From Galeruca laticollis (Eukaryota > Arthropoda > Insecta > Coleoptera > Chrysomelidae), in assembly GCA_963921935.1 (NCBI GenBank), contig OY998175.1, forward strand, positions 206,476,655 to 206,540,654: a stretch of 64,000 bases of DNA, read 5' to 3'. Shown one piece after another: positions 36,152 through 47,156 of the stretch; position 1 is the stretch's first letter, and each line of letters begins with the position of its first letter. The notes under the pieces were generated by a model. The model saw only the letters and a program-made list of their open reading frames with translations, did not search any database and was not told the DNA's origin. The position numbers were made by a program, and so were the translations under genes.

Positions 36152-36273
36152 ATCCAGGTGGCTGCATAAAGTTGCCGAAGCCAGTTTTTTGTATTGAAGG
36201 TGACACTAAATAAATCTTACCTTTTCATTGTCCATCTCTGCTTGATGGTGGTGAGATGGGCTATGAATACTTT

Positions 36274-37384
36274 TTAGACCATCTCCACTTCCTCACTTGG
36301 AGGTGAGTTGACGTCGCCTGTATCCTGGCTTAGAGCTGTTAGTTCTGCCAGGAGACTGTCGGTCGCCATGGAGGATGGTTCGACAGTCTCCGCAGAAGCA
36401 ACAGCTCCTTGGAGTTCCTCGAATGGGAGAGGGGGATCCGTGCTCGATCTCCTCCGTTCCGGGTCGAGTTTCTTTGTTTTAACAATCAATGAGGTGAACG
36501 CGTAGCTCATCCTCATTGATCGTTTTCTTAAGACTCCCATTCCCTCGTCTCTTATACCAAAGACCAATAGATGTTTTTTGGGATTGACCTTCGCTTCCTG
36601 ATGGAAGGAAAACCATGCATCCACCCGAAGGTCTGGGTTTTGTTTGTCCAGCAGGCGCAGCACATCCTTTTTGTCACCCAGGTCAGCATGAGCTTCGCTA
36701 CGAACCCAGAGGGTGGCTTTCGTCAGCTAGGGCAGGTTGTCAACGTGTACCACGTCGAGCTTAGCCTCCTTCCATGGTTTCAGTTGTGAAACCGTGTTCC
36801 TTAGCCACTCTAGCGTTTCGTCATTATCGCAGGTGACTCTGATTATTTCGCCAGAGTGCGACCATGACCAGGTGGCTTTTTTTGACTGCCGGAGGCGGAC
36901 ATAAGGATTTTGTTCAAAGCCTCCATTAGTTGTCTTTTGACAAGGTCTCCATTATCGGTAATTATTTTACCGTATGGATCGGCCTTTCTATGATAGCTAC
37001 CCGTAGATGGCTGGTAGCTGCTTCGCTATAGCTCTTTGAATTAGCGTCCATCCGTATCCTTCTTCCTCGGGTAGAGTTTTCCTCCGAGGCGACGCGTTCC
37101 GGGCCTCTTTTGGAGGAGGAACTGTCATCGCTGCCCTTGTATTTTAGGCCGCTGGTGCCAGGTTTAGATATGGACGGATGAGTGGCGCTGGTGGTGTCTG
37201 TAGATACTCTAGTCTGCTGCCTCGCTCTCCTCCTTTTCTTTGCCTCAGCACCGCAGACTCTTTTACCTCGACGGTGCTTTTGATTTGGAGGTGTGCGTTC
37301 TCGCTCATCCTCCGGTTTTTGTTTTTTGTTTTTTTTTGTTGATCCATTTTTGATCTCACGAGTCGCTAGGGAAAGGTTTGTCAT
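36274..37384 (-). pseudogene. LOA-like ORF1 (nucleic-acid-binding, DUF4780-like)
   Basis: The N-terminal half (36962-37384) is very basic (KKNKKQKPEDERERTPPNQK, RGKRVCGAEAKKRRRARQQ) and ends in RVAIIERPIH. The C-terminal half (36274-36663) carries LRLLDKQNPDLRVDAWFSFH and KHLLVFGIRDEG, which resemble the DUF4780 region of insect LINE ORF1 proteins. A stop and frame change separate the halves near 36960-36665. No CCHC knuckle is seen. Confidence 0.7.
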
Positions 37385-37720
37385 TCCTGGCAGAGCCCTG
37401 CTTCCCAGGAAAAGGCTATATGCAAGAGGGTGTCGCCTGGTACCCCCAGGGGGACGTTCACGGTCGCATTCCCTGCGGCCATTCAGCCACCGGCACGTTC
37501 CTTACACCTTTGCTTGGGTTTCGTTGGAGTGCCATTTGGTTGGTCAACACCGCTGTCACTGATGATCAAGAGTGCTAACGTATCCGGCGGTGCCACTAGG
37601 AGGCAGACACTCGATGGTTGCATTTCTCCATTGGACTGCAGAAAGCTACTCACAAGCAGACAAGCAAGCAAATAAGCAAACCAACTACAAAGCAATGGCC
37701 AACTTACAACCAACCCAGCC

Positions 37721-37734
37721 GCCCTAATACCCTT
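37721..37734. repeat. Target-site duplication, right copy (LOA-like insertion)
   Basis: GCCCTAATACCCTT, paired with 32487-32500. Confidence 0.85.
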
Positions 37735-38052
37735 ACAACCATTCATAATCTCTACGAAAATTCATCTGATTCTTTCTCGATTGATGAAATACAACTTATT
37801 GCTTTCCTACTAACTTCGGTTGGTCATAGTGACCCCTTGAAAGAAGCTTATAATTTCACTTCTAATATCACAGCTCTATTAAATGATCTATCACTAATAC
37901 ATTTAGAAATGAGTGGAAGAACCTTGAAAAACCGTATCACTAGATTACAAAAAAGGTTAAAATTTCAATATTACTCTAAAGGTTTATCAGATTGCAAAAG
38001 TCTCTCGTCGGATACCTCAGTAGACGACCTCATCAATTCATTCGATTCCTAA
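37735..38052 (+). pseudogene. I-type LINE ORF1, C-terminal part after the insertion
   Basis: The frame reads TTIHNLYENSSDSFS and continues through GHSDPLKEAYNFTSNITALL to RTLKNRITRLQKRLKF and a stop at 38050. It is in register with the codons ending at 32500 once the insertion and one duplication copy are removed. A C-terminal helical region of this type closes the gag-like ORF1 of I-type elements. Confidence 0.75.
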
Positions 38053-38059
38053 CTGATAA

Positions 38060-38930
38060 ACTCCTTCCTCTCTAAAACATCTTCACTTTAGTCCAATGGA
38101 ACTGTGATGGATTCTTTCCCCGCCTGGAGAGAATTCAACAACTAATCTCACAAAGTAGCCCTGACATCTTATGCCTACAGGAAACCAATTCTAAGGTTAC
38201 TAATCAACCCCATCTAAAATTTTTTGAATTTGATTTGAATTCATCGGTATCTGTTGTTCTAGAGCAAGTGGAGGGACGTCAATACTAGTATCAAGTAACG
38301 TATATTTAACTGATCTTTCCATTAATACTAATCTTGAGACCATTGCCGTAACAACTTCGTGCCCATATAAAACCACAATTTGTAGCATATACATCCCTCC
38401 AGACTACCCCCTAAAAGAAGAAGAACTGGTAGACCTTATTTATCAGCTCCCCTCTCCATATTTCCTTGTAGGCGATTTTAATGCCCATAATACCATGTGG
38501 GGTTCCAATCAAACATTTGGAAAAGGCAAAACAGTAGAGAATGTACTTAATATATCCGGCTCATGCCTACTAAATACTGGTTCAGATACACATCCTAATA
38601 TATCGTCTGAGACATTCTCTGCCATTGATTTAAGTATATGCGATCCCAGTTCAGCTCCTTCACTTACATGGTCTACTGATGATATTTGTACGATAGCAAC
38701 CATTTTCCCATCATTATTACCAATAATACGAACAGTTGCAACCAAGTTGCTACTAGAAGTTTTTGGCGTTTTAAAAAATCTAACTGGGAAGAATACACCT
38801 CCCAAACCGAAGCCCATATACCCTTAATCCCTATATATGACAGTATCGATGACTCTACCAATGCATTCACTCATGCAATAATTTCTGCCGCAGAAACCCA
38901 CATAGGATAGGCGGAATACCTCCTGTGAAA
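38060..38930 (+). pseudogene. I-type LINE endonuclease, frameshifted
   Basis: Segments in order: LVQWNCDGFFPRLERIQ (Asn, about 38087), ILCLQETNSKV (Glu, about 38165), VGDFNAHNTMWGSN (about 38469) and SNHFPIIITN (about 38690), where SDH has become SNH. At least three frameshifts or stops lie between them. Confidence 0.8.
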
Positions 38931-39319
38931 AAGCTATTGAGCAATACAAAATCGCTCTGAAAAAATTCCGCAGAAATAGAACACAAGAAAACATAATCTT
39001 CCTGAAAAAAGCCAAAGCTACATTCATAATAAAGCAGAGCAAAAAATCTTCATGCCAAAACTACGTATCATCTTTGACTAAAGATACAAATCCTAGTCAT
39101 GTATGGAAAAAAATCCGACAAATACAAGGAAATAAAATGAATCTCAATATTCCTAGTCTAGTAAGCAATGGCTCAGTAATTACTGACAACTTATAAGTTG
39201 CTAACTGTTTAGCTGATAGCTTTGAAGAAAAATTTGAAAGCAAGAATAATTCTCTATCAACTTTATCTGTAAATATTCTCCAACCACTCCCTCTACCTAC
39301 AACTATAACACAAGATGTC

Positions 39320-40860
39320 AACTATTTGAATACTTCTTTCACCTATTTCGAACTATCATCTGCTCTCAATTCCTACAATAACACTGCTCCGAGTCCCGAC
39401 GACCTCCCCTACATTTTTCTCAAAAAACTTACAACACCATGCCTCTATAAACGTCTTGAAATTTATAACGTGATCTGGACATCACATACTTTTCCTAAAC
39501 AATGGCTCAACTCTATTATCCTGCCCATCAATAAACCCGACCATCTTTCATCATTACCTCAATCTTATAGACCCATTCCATTGACTTGCACCATGTGCAA
39601 ACTTATGGAAAAAATCATAAATAAAAGACTCTTGTGGTTTCTAAACAAGCATAAAATTATCTCTGAAACCCAATCTGGCTTCAGACCTCACCGCTCTACC
39701 AACGATAACCTGGTGCTTCTTCAAACACATGTAGCTGATTCAATGGATGAAAAACACAACTTGATCGCAGCCATTTTTGATATAGAGGAAGCTTTTGAAA
39801 CCATATCCAGAACAGCGATAATCAATACATTAAAATAATACAGCGTGGAAGGCAACATTATATCCTTCATTCAAAACTTTTTATCCACCAGAAAGTTCCA
39901 GGTATCCGTTAATGGTATCCTCACCTCTCCCCTCCCCTCAAGGCTCCGTCCTAAATCCTACTTTATTTATTCTTTCACTGAATAACCCTCAGACTTCCCA
40001 AGTCCTGTCAAACACACCCTATATGCTGACGATCTAGTATTATACTTCCATGGAAAATTTACACCCACTATATGCTCATTGCTGCAAAATGCAGTAAATC
40101 TATTATACAGCAGAACGAGGCTCCTAGGTTTAACTCTATGTCCTCAAAAATCTAGAATTATCAAATTCAGCAGATTACCTCCATCTAAAACTCCTTGCAT
40201 CCTAAGTAATGACTCCCCTCTCCCTGTTGGCGAACAATGTAAAATACTAGGATTAATTTTTGACTCGCGTCTCACTTGGAAACAGCACATTATGGATATT
40301 AAGGGTAAATGCCTTCAAAGACTAAATATCAATAAAACGCTTGCGCATCATAACTGGGGTGCTGATGAAAATACCCTCCTTAAAGTATACACAGCCCCGA
40401 TACGCTCGAAAATTGACTATGCTAGTTTCATTTACATGTCTGCTGGCAAAACATATTTAAACCTACTAAACTCTGTGCATAACACCGTCTTTCGCTCCAG
40501 CCCAGCAGAAAGCCTCTTTATCGAAGCTAATGAATCACCTCTCTGGCTGAGACATCAACAGCTTCTTCTTACATATGCAGCATCAACAGCATCGAACCCC
40601 ACAAATCCTACGCATGCTCTCCTTACTAATATCCCAAACAATCAACCCAATCAATCAAAATTAAAATCTATCCCACATCTTCTCTTGCCAATAATAAGCA
40701 ACATCAACTTATCACATACACTTCCGTTTCCAACCCCATCTTCCCCCCCCCCTTGGCATAAACATATTCCTCGCTCAAATACCTTCCTGAGTAATTATGA
40801 CAAATATGACACCTTGAAGGACCTAATAATCCAAAATTTTATGGAAATCATTCAAACAAA
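39320..40860 (+). pseudogene. I-type LINE reverse transcriptase, frameshifted
   Basis: Visible RT blocks: APSPDDLPYIFLKKL, SYRPIPLTCTMCKLMEKI, ETQSGFRPHRSTNDNL, AIFDIEEAFETI (motif A; the usual Asp in AFD is Glu), QGSVLNPTLFI (about 39938) and YADDLVLYF (about 40020). A TAA ends the first frame at 39838. The thumb follows in the 40079-41020 frame, with KILGLIFDSRLTW and HNWGADENTLLKVYTA. Confidence 0.85.
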
Positions 40861-41651
40861 CAATTATTATCCGGTACTATACACGGACGCTTCAAAAAAC
40901 GAAACTGGTGTAGGCTGTTCTGTCACAACTACCTACAACCCCGTTAACTCATTCATTGATCCCCTTCCATTGCAGTGTCCACACCGGCAAACTATTCAGC
41001 ATACTTTTAGCATTCAATAGCCTCACTCCAACAAATAAGAATGTTGCCATTTGTACAGACTCTTTAGCAGCAGTCCACTCCATACGCAACATATTCACTG
41101 ACCATTCCTCGTACAAAAGATACATGATACATATCAAAATCTTTCCTCCCAGGGTGTAACAGTCAGTATCATCTGGATACCTTCACACATCGGCATAACA
41201 GGCAATGAGCTCGCTGATAGTTATGCAAAATAATCTGCACATCCACTACTGGTTCTTCCAACATCTAGATCTAGAAGGATTTGAAATCGGAATAAAGAGA
41301 ATAACAAACAGCAGGTGTTAATTACATTGGCACTAAAACCATACAAAACTCTACCAAATCCGACCGAATCTTGATCGACCGACCTTCCCCGAATTTTCTA
41401 GGAAAGAGATGGTCATTCTAAGAAAACTAAGATTAGGCCATACAAAACTAACGCATGGTTATCTAATAGCAACAAGTGCTAAACCAATTTGTCAATTCTG
41501 CCAATCCCTGCTGAATGTTAAACACATCCTAACTGGATGCCATCATCATACAATGAGAAGACAGCAACTCAATATCGTATTAAATGATCTGCATAAATTC
41601 ATCGCTGTTATTCAACTATTAGAGGACATTCAACTTTATAACAAAATATGA
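40861..41651 (+). pseudogene. I-type LINE RNase H and C-terminal CCHC
   Basis: RNase H begins LYTDASKNETGVGCSV (first Asp, about 40878), with a frameshift near 40960. IWIPSHIGITGNELADSYAK is at about 41170-41230 with the terminal His/Asp positions. The C-terminal zinc motif CQFCQSLLNVKHILTGC is at about 41490-41540. The stop is at 41649. Confidence 0.8.
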
Positions 41652-41890
41652 ACCAAAAATTAATTTTGATATATTTCTGATAATCAATTGTTATAATTTA
41701 CTCTTTCTCTTATCTTTAATCGTATAATCCATTGCAATTTATGAATCCATTGTAAGCTAATAATCTATTATAATTGTAAATCCATTGTAATTTTATAATA
41801 CATAGAAATTGTATAATTCATCGTAAATGTGTAAATGGCCATAGTTGTCGAGCACGTTAAACTGAATAAAAAAAAATCATAAAAAAACCA

Positions 41891-42956
41891 TAAGAGCACC
41901 GGGAACTAAACTTTGATATTAGCATTCATAAAAAATGAAATGGGCCAATTGGTATTTGTTATAGTTTATAAAAGTCATAGTCATTAATTTGAGGACCTTC
42001 AAAAAGTGGTCATTCCACAGCAAGCAATGAAATTAGGTATTGCAGGTATCGAGTTGATGAATATATTTATCAAATCTTCACGATCATTAAGAACCTAGAA
42101 ACGTAACGGAGCATTTTTCTAGTAGCTTAATTCATTTTTCGCTGTTGTCCTATATGATTATTGTTCTAATTAACCTTTTTTCACTTGGGTTATTAGATGG
42201 AACGGTAAGTTTTTTATTGTTAAATGTTTTTCTCGAAGGACCGTATATTGTATTCACTGTTGTAGGATGTTTGATTAAATGTTTTCTCGAAGAAATTAAA
42301 CACTTATTTCACTTTCATGTTGCTATATTGCAGGAATTTATAACTTTTTCTTTTGCGTAGACAATTGAGAAATTCACTTGATCATACGCGTTACATTTTG
42401 ATTATTTAGCACATAATCTGCTGGAGTAATGAATGTTTAATGATTAATTACACATGTTTTTTACCAGGACCAAATGCTGGGTGCTCTTATAACATGAGTA
42501 CCATTATGTACGACAGTTAAATATGATGAGAGAAATGTAATGTAGTTGAAATATTTATATATCGGTTAACATGGTTACGAGGAAGGAGAAAAATAATAGA
42601 ATTTGAAACGTAACGGTGAGATACAGCGAGTGAAAATTTGCAGTTAGGATGATTTTTGTTGCCTGAAAAGGTTATATGTCTTGAGCAGAATATTTGAATT
42701 GTGTTATACAGGGGAAGTTGAAAATAAAAATCACAAGAGAATTTGGTAATTAAATCAAATTCGAATATATTGGGGGTGCGGGAAGAATGGAAGAAAGGTG
42801 AGAGATGGCTTCTCTCAGACATCGAATGCTGATGTTAGTAGAAGGGTTAGATAGCGTGAGAGTGTATAGGGTTCTGATACAGGATTATGAATGAAAGTGA
42901 ATAGTTGTAAATATAATTATATAAATGTATAGGGGTTGTAAAAATAACCTAATGTT
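41891..42956. other. Intergenic, nothing recognised
   Basis: No open frame with a recognisable motif; may include the distal part of the BEL element's 3' region (minus strand), but no LTR boundary is visible. Confidence 0.4.
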
Positions 42957-42959
42957 GGT

Positions 42960-43190
42960 GTCAGAGTGGTGTAAGGACTCTAGCGTCATGAGTGTAAACG
43001 AGTGTTTAGGGTTGATGTTAGAGTGTTGTAAGGACTCTAATATCATGAATATAAGAAATGATAAGGTTTTGCTGTTAGAGTGGTGTAAAGACTCTAAAGT
43101 CATGAATGTATGAAATGATAAGGTTTGATGTTAGAGTGGTGTAAGGACTCTAACGTCATGGATGTAACGAATGAACAAGAGGTCTAGATG
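42960..43190. repeat. Minisatellite, about 57-bp unit, four copies
   Basis: AGAGTGGTGTAAGGACTC starts at 42963, 43020, 43077 and 43133. Each copy continues with TAA..TCATGAATGTA and an AATGATAAGG-type spacer. Confidence 0.9.
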
Positions 43191-43232
43191 TATGCTAGTT
43201 CTTGTTTTTTGAGGGCACGAATATTTGCAATG

Positions 43233-43376
43233 TACTCTAGAAATGGACTAGAGGTGTGAATGACAAGAATGTAAGCAATATACTCTAGAAATGGACTAGA
43301 GTTGTAAACGATAAGAATGTATGCCATATACTCTAGAAATGGACTAGAGTTGTAAACAATAAGAATGTATGTATTA
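43233..43376. repeat. Minisatellite, 48-bp unit, three copies
   Basis: TACTCTAGAAATGGACTAGA starts at exactly 43233, 43281 and 43329. CTCTAGAAATGGACTAGAG contains a CTCTAG/CTAGAG inverted pair. Confidence 0.9.
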
Positions 43377-43378
43377 TA

Positions 43379-43382
<4 letters not shown>

Positions 43383-43413
<31 letters not shown>
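43383..43413. repeat. (GA)n microsatellite
   Basis: Uninterrupted AG dinucleotides, about 15 units, immediately after the 48-bp minisatellite. Confidence 0.95.
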
Positions 43414-43415
<2 letters not shown>

Positions 43416-44100
43416 TCAGTGATTACAACATGATTATGTTGTAGAAGAGTAAGGTTTGGATTAGATTTTATATAAAAAAGCTGAAGGAATGAGAGATATA
43501 GGAAAGGGCCAAGTGGCAGTTTTTTCGGGCCTACTGGAACTATATACCAGCGCAATTCGCCACCGGCAGAGGCTTACCCGGTCCGATTGGGGCATAGTGA
43601 CTTACGTCACGCCAAGCGTTGACTCTAGGTTAAAACAATTGCCGTACCAGTTTGTTTAAGGAGTAACGGTCCAGGAACCTCGGGTATATTTAAACAAAAA
43701 GGGGGACCAAGTTGTGAAGGGATGTGAAATTCCATGAGAGAGCATGGAAAGCTCATGTGGGTGTTTTTCCGGTTTTTTCTTGTATCAGATTGAATGGTGC
43801 TGGGTAAGAAAGGGAACGTTTTTCTTCGGAGAACGTGAAAACTCCAATGTAGCTTGCGCTACTCCCTTTCTACGCGGAGGAATGAATTGTATAGTGAGGG
43901 TGAGGGTAAGAGAGTAATGTTTTAATGTTTGAAAAATTATTGTGTGATTAATTAATGAAATGACATGATAGTATAAGTACAAGTAATGTGACCACCAATA
44001 TAAGAGTAAATGTAAGAGAGATCTTCTTTTCGTATAAGGTTGTTTATTTGTGCAACGAGAGAAGCGCTTTGTCAGGTTGACAAGGTATAAATGACTTTTC

Positions 44101-45500
44101 TTATTTATGTTTCTGAGGAATCAGGCATGGGTAACGGAATGATTTTGACAATTGGTCGAGTGTAAGTACCTGAAGCGGTTTGACTTGGACTGAACGGATT
44201 TTACCGTCTTTACCAGCTGTGACGTCGGTTATGCGGGCTAAAGGCCATCGTAAGGGAGGGGAGTCGTCGTCCTTGATTAAGACCATGGTTCCTATAGTGA
44301 GATCTTTAGATGGGGTAGTCCATTTGGGACGGTTCTGAAATTGGTTGAGTCGACAGACCACCGTTTCCAAAAGTTTTGTTGACCATGAGTGCATTGTTGC
44401 CAGAATTTTCATCGGTTTGTAGGGAGTGAGGATAAATCTTTGTCTGGAAGTGCCATTAGAGGTGCTCTTATGAGAAAATGACCTGGTGTTAATGGCAGCA
44501 AGTCAGTAGGGTCAATCGAAAGGGGATGTAAGGGTCGTGAATTGAGTATGGCTTCTATCTGAGTCAATATGGTGCTGAACTGTTCGAAAGTAAAAGTGGA
44601 GGTAGCAAGTAATTTTATCAGATGAGTTTTAACGCTTTTGACTCCGGCTTCCCAGAGACCACCCCAATGTGGGGATCTAGGGGGAATGAATTTCCATTCT
44701 ATTGATGATGTAAGTAAGTGGTCATATATAGGAGAAAAATTCTTAGTCAGGAAGTGAGATACTTCACCAAGATAATGATTAGCACCAACAAAATTCGTGC
44801 CATTGTCGCTGTAAGTTACAGATGGAAGTCCTCGTCTAGAAGTGAAACGTTTCAATGAAGCGATAAAGGAATCTGTGGACAGATCAGAGACTAGCTCAAG
44901 ATGAATTGCCTTTGTCGAGAAGCATATGAATAGGGCGATGTAAGATTTGGATACCGGAGCTCGGTTCAGATGAGATGATTTTATTGATAATGGTCCTGCG
45001 AAGTCGACTCCAGTCGTGTGGAAGGGACGGGAAGGTGTTACACGACGTGCAGGTAGATCAGACATGATTTTCTGTGCTGTTATAGCGAGAACATTTTGAG
45101 GACCACTGTGTCCTAAACGTATGTGTTCTTTTTGTAAGACCAGGGTAGTGAAATGACAATGAGCAGGCAGTAGAATTGGGTGTTTTTTTTCGTAGGAAAC
45201 GGGGGAATGAGAGAGTCTCCCTCCGACTCTAATAAGATTGTCCTTGTCTATAAAAAGGTTTAATGATATAAGACGTTTATCTGAGGGTAGTTGATTCTTT
45301 TGTAGTATGCGATAAAGGTTTGGGAAGCTGTTTGTTTGCACCTGGCGTACAAGGAAAAGTAAAGCAGTGTCTAGATTTTGTCTAGAGAAGATTTTTTGTG
45401 TAGTTGCAGGATGACGGATGATTTCTATAAATTTGTATATGTATGCCATTGCTCTGACTAGTTTGGTTAGAGCTGATGAACGAGTTATTAGGACTATGAA
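44101..45500 (-). pseudogene. BEL/Pao retrotransposon integrase and C-terminal domain
   Basis: The minus-strand frame 44409-45449 begins inside the pre-integrase region (the frame extends to about 45495 as TRSSALTKLVRAMAYIYKF). It carries a HHCC-like HIRLGHSGPQNVL module, TTGVDFAGPLSIK (first Asp), VTYSDNGTNFVGA (second Asp), FIPPRSPHWGGLWEAGVKSV (Glu) and TPGHFLIRAPL. The DUF5641-type tail (44101-44412) has QNRPKWTTP and RWPLARITDV. One frameshift lies near 44410. Everything 5' of the integrase is missing; the break coincides with the start of the gypsy element at 45502. Confidence 0.9.
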
Positions 45501-45501
45501 G

Positions 45502-45860
45502 GGGACGCAAGCAACGTATGAATTGGAGGAGTGTTCTCACAGATCCAAGGAGGGCAAGAAGGAGTACTGGGACATATCAGTAAAGTTCTCTCCAAACCAG
45601 AACGAAACTACTGTGTCGCAAGAAAGGAACTTTTGTCGGTAGGGAAGTACGTGGAACATTTTCACCAGTATCTCTATGGTAGGAAGTTCTTAATCCGGAC
45701 TGATCATGCAGCATTCAAGAGGTTGATGCAGTTTCAGAATCCCGAGGGCCAGATCGCTAGATGGATTGAACGAGTTCAAGAGTACGTTTTCAACATCGAA
45801 CATCGAGCTGGTGTGAGTCACTGAAATGCCGACTTCCTGTCCAGACGGCCGTGCACAACA
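45502..45860 (+). pseudogene. Gypsy RNase H domain
   Basis: Reads IGGVFSQIQGGQEG, SKVLSKPERNYCVARKELLS, YLYGRKFLIRTDHAAFKRL and IEHRAGVSH, then NADFLSRRPC (about 45825). These are standard RNase H signatures (RTDHAA with Asp; DFLSRRP end). A TGA at about 45517 and another at 45824 interrupt it. Confidence 0.85.
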
Positions 45861-46084
45861 GACTGCTCCCACTGCAACAATGCGGAATCTAGGGAAGCTG
45901 CAGTTTCAAGAACTACTGTAGACAACGACGAATGGTCACCCACCAGGATTAGAGAAGATCAGGAAAATGATCCTCACCTGAAGATGATCCGGTAATGGAA
46001 GGAAGAGAATCGGCGACCTACATGGCAAGAGGTGTCAAGGCGTATTGAGCTCAGTGGGACTCCCTTGTCCTGGAAGAAGGGCTG

Positions 46085-47156
46085 TTGAAAATAGTCCTTG
46101 AACACGATGATGTCTCCGAGATGAGAAGACAGTTAGTTATCCCGAGAACAAGATTAGCTGAAGTACTAAAGAAGCTACATGACAGTCCATCGGGAGGTCA
46201 TCTGGGAGTGAAGAAAACCCTCCAGCGAATCCGTGAGAGGTTTCATTGGATGAACAGCTCCGATGATGTGAAGGACTGGTGTAAGAAATGTACGACTTGT
46301 GCTACGAGTATTGGACCACATCGCAAGAGAAAGGCACCTATGAAACAGTATAATGTTGGAAGCCATTTCGAAAGGATTGCTTTATACATCGCCGACAGAA
46401 AATGATGATAAATACATCCTGGTTATAATGGATTATTTCACAAAGTGGGTGGAAATTATCGCGATCCCGAATCAAGAGGCCACAACTGTCGCAGATGTAC
46501 TGGTGAAAGAATTTATCAGCCGATATGGAGTGCCATTGGAAGTCCACAGTGACCAGGGAGGAAATTTCGAAATCCATCTATTCCAGGAGATTTGCAAGAA
46601 GCTGGGAATGAAGAAGACCAGGACAACAGCACTACATCCACAGTCAGATGGAATAGTTGAGAGAATGAACAGGACTATTGGAAAATACCTGTCCAAAGTA
46701 GTTTCCAGCTATCAGAGAGATTGGGACCAGTATCTTTTCCTATGCGCATTGGCTTATCGATCTGCCGTCAATGAGTCCACGGGTGAAACACCTGCGAAAA
46801 TCCTGTTTGGACGTGAAATGAGGTTTCCTTATGACCTGGAATTAGGCTGTCGGCCTGGAGAATATCTAGCAGGATAAGACTACGTGATCCAATTGAGAGG
46901 AAGGCTGGACGATATTCATGAATTAGTTCGAACATATTTTCAAGTTGCCAGCGACAGAATGAAAAGTCGGTACGACACGCAGGCCACAGAAGGCGGCTTT
47001 AAAGAAGGGGACAAAGTATGGTTACACTTCCCGACGAGAAGAAAAGGATTTTCTCCAAAATTACAAGAAACCTGGGAAGGTCCATACTTAGTCCAGAAAA
47101 GGATCAATGATGTTATATATCGCATATCAAGATCTCCAAAGGAAAACCAAAAGTAG
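46085..47156 (+). pseudogene. Gypsy integrase, multiply broken (copy 1)
   Basis: The zinc module has LHDSPSGGHLGVKKT and WCKKCTTCA (46175-46310). The core has VIMDYFTKWVE (first Asp, about 46427), VHSDQGGNFE (second Asp, about 46545) and IVERMNRTIGKYL (Glu, about 46655). GREMRFPYDLELG and a GPY/F-like WEGPYLVQKRIND (about 47075) follow. Breaks are a small deletion removing the block after ERIALYIAD (copy 2 has GPFPTTENG there) and a TAA at 46876. About 95 percent of compared core residues match copy 2 by eye. Confidence 0.9.

Larger units (their letters stand above)
32501..37720 (-). mobile_element. LOA-like LINE, near full length (5220 bp), nested
   Basis: Inserted on the minus strand between GCCCTAATGCCCTT and GCCCTAATACCCTT. 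The element has a 5' untranslated region (37385-37720, with TTTGCTTGCTTG-type runs on its own strand), ORF1 (36274-37384), and ORF2 with endonuclease, RT, RNase H and terminal Cys/His motif (32652-36151). The RNase H after RT and the QEPW/GCDSNSHH endonuclease style suggest the LOA group; this clade call is from memory of family style. No poly(A) at the 3' end (32501). Confidence 0.85.
31300..41890 (+). mobile_element. I-type LINE, interrupted by a LOA-like LINE
   Basis: Plus-strand order is ORF1 (31410-32500, then 37721-38052), endonuclease (38060-38930), RT (39320-40860), RNase H (40861-41250), a CCHC C-terminus (41400-41651) and a 3' region ending AATAAAAAAAAATC near 41878. Possession of an RNase H domain and a single CCHC knuckle in ORF1 fits the I clade. 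The 32501-37720 segment is a later insertion. The element's own outer target duplication was not found. Confidence 0.85.

Noticed and set aside
36308..37578. Several plus-strand open frames over 60 codons.
   Set aside because: They are antisense shadows of the LOA-like ORF1 and 5' region, explained by its higher GC content.
42960..43376. Regularly spaced repeats that could be mistaken for a CRISPR array.
   Set aside because: Units are contiguous minisatellites without unique spacers, and the genome is eukaryotic.
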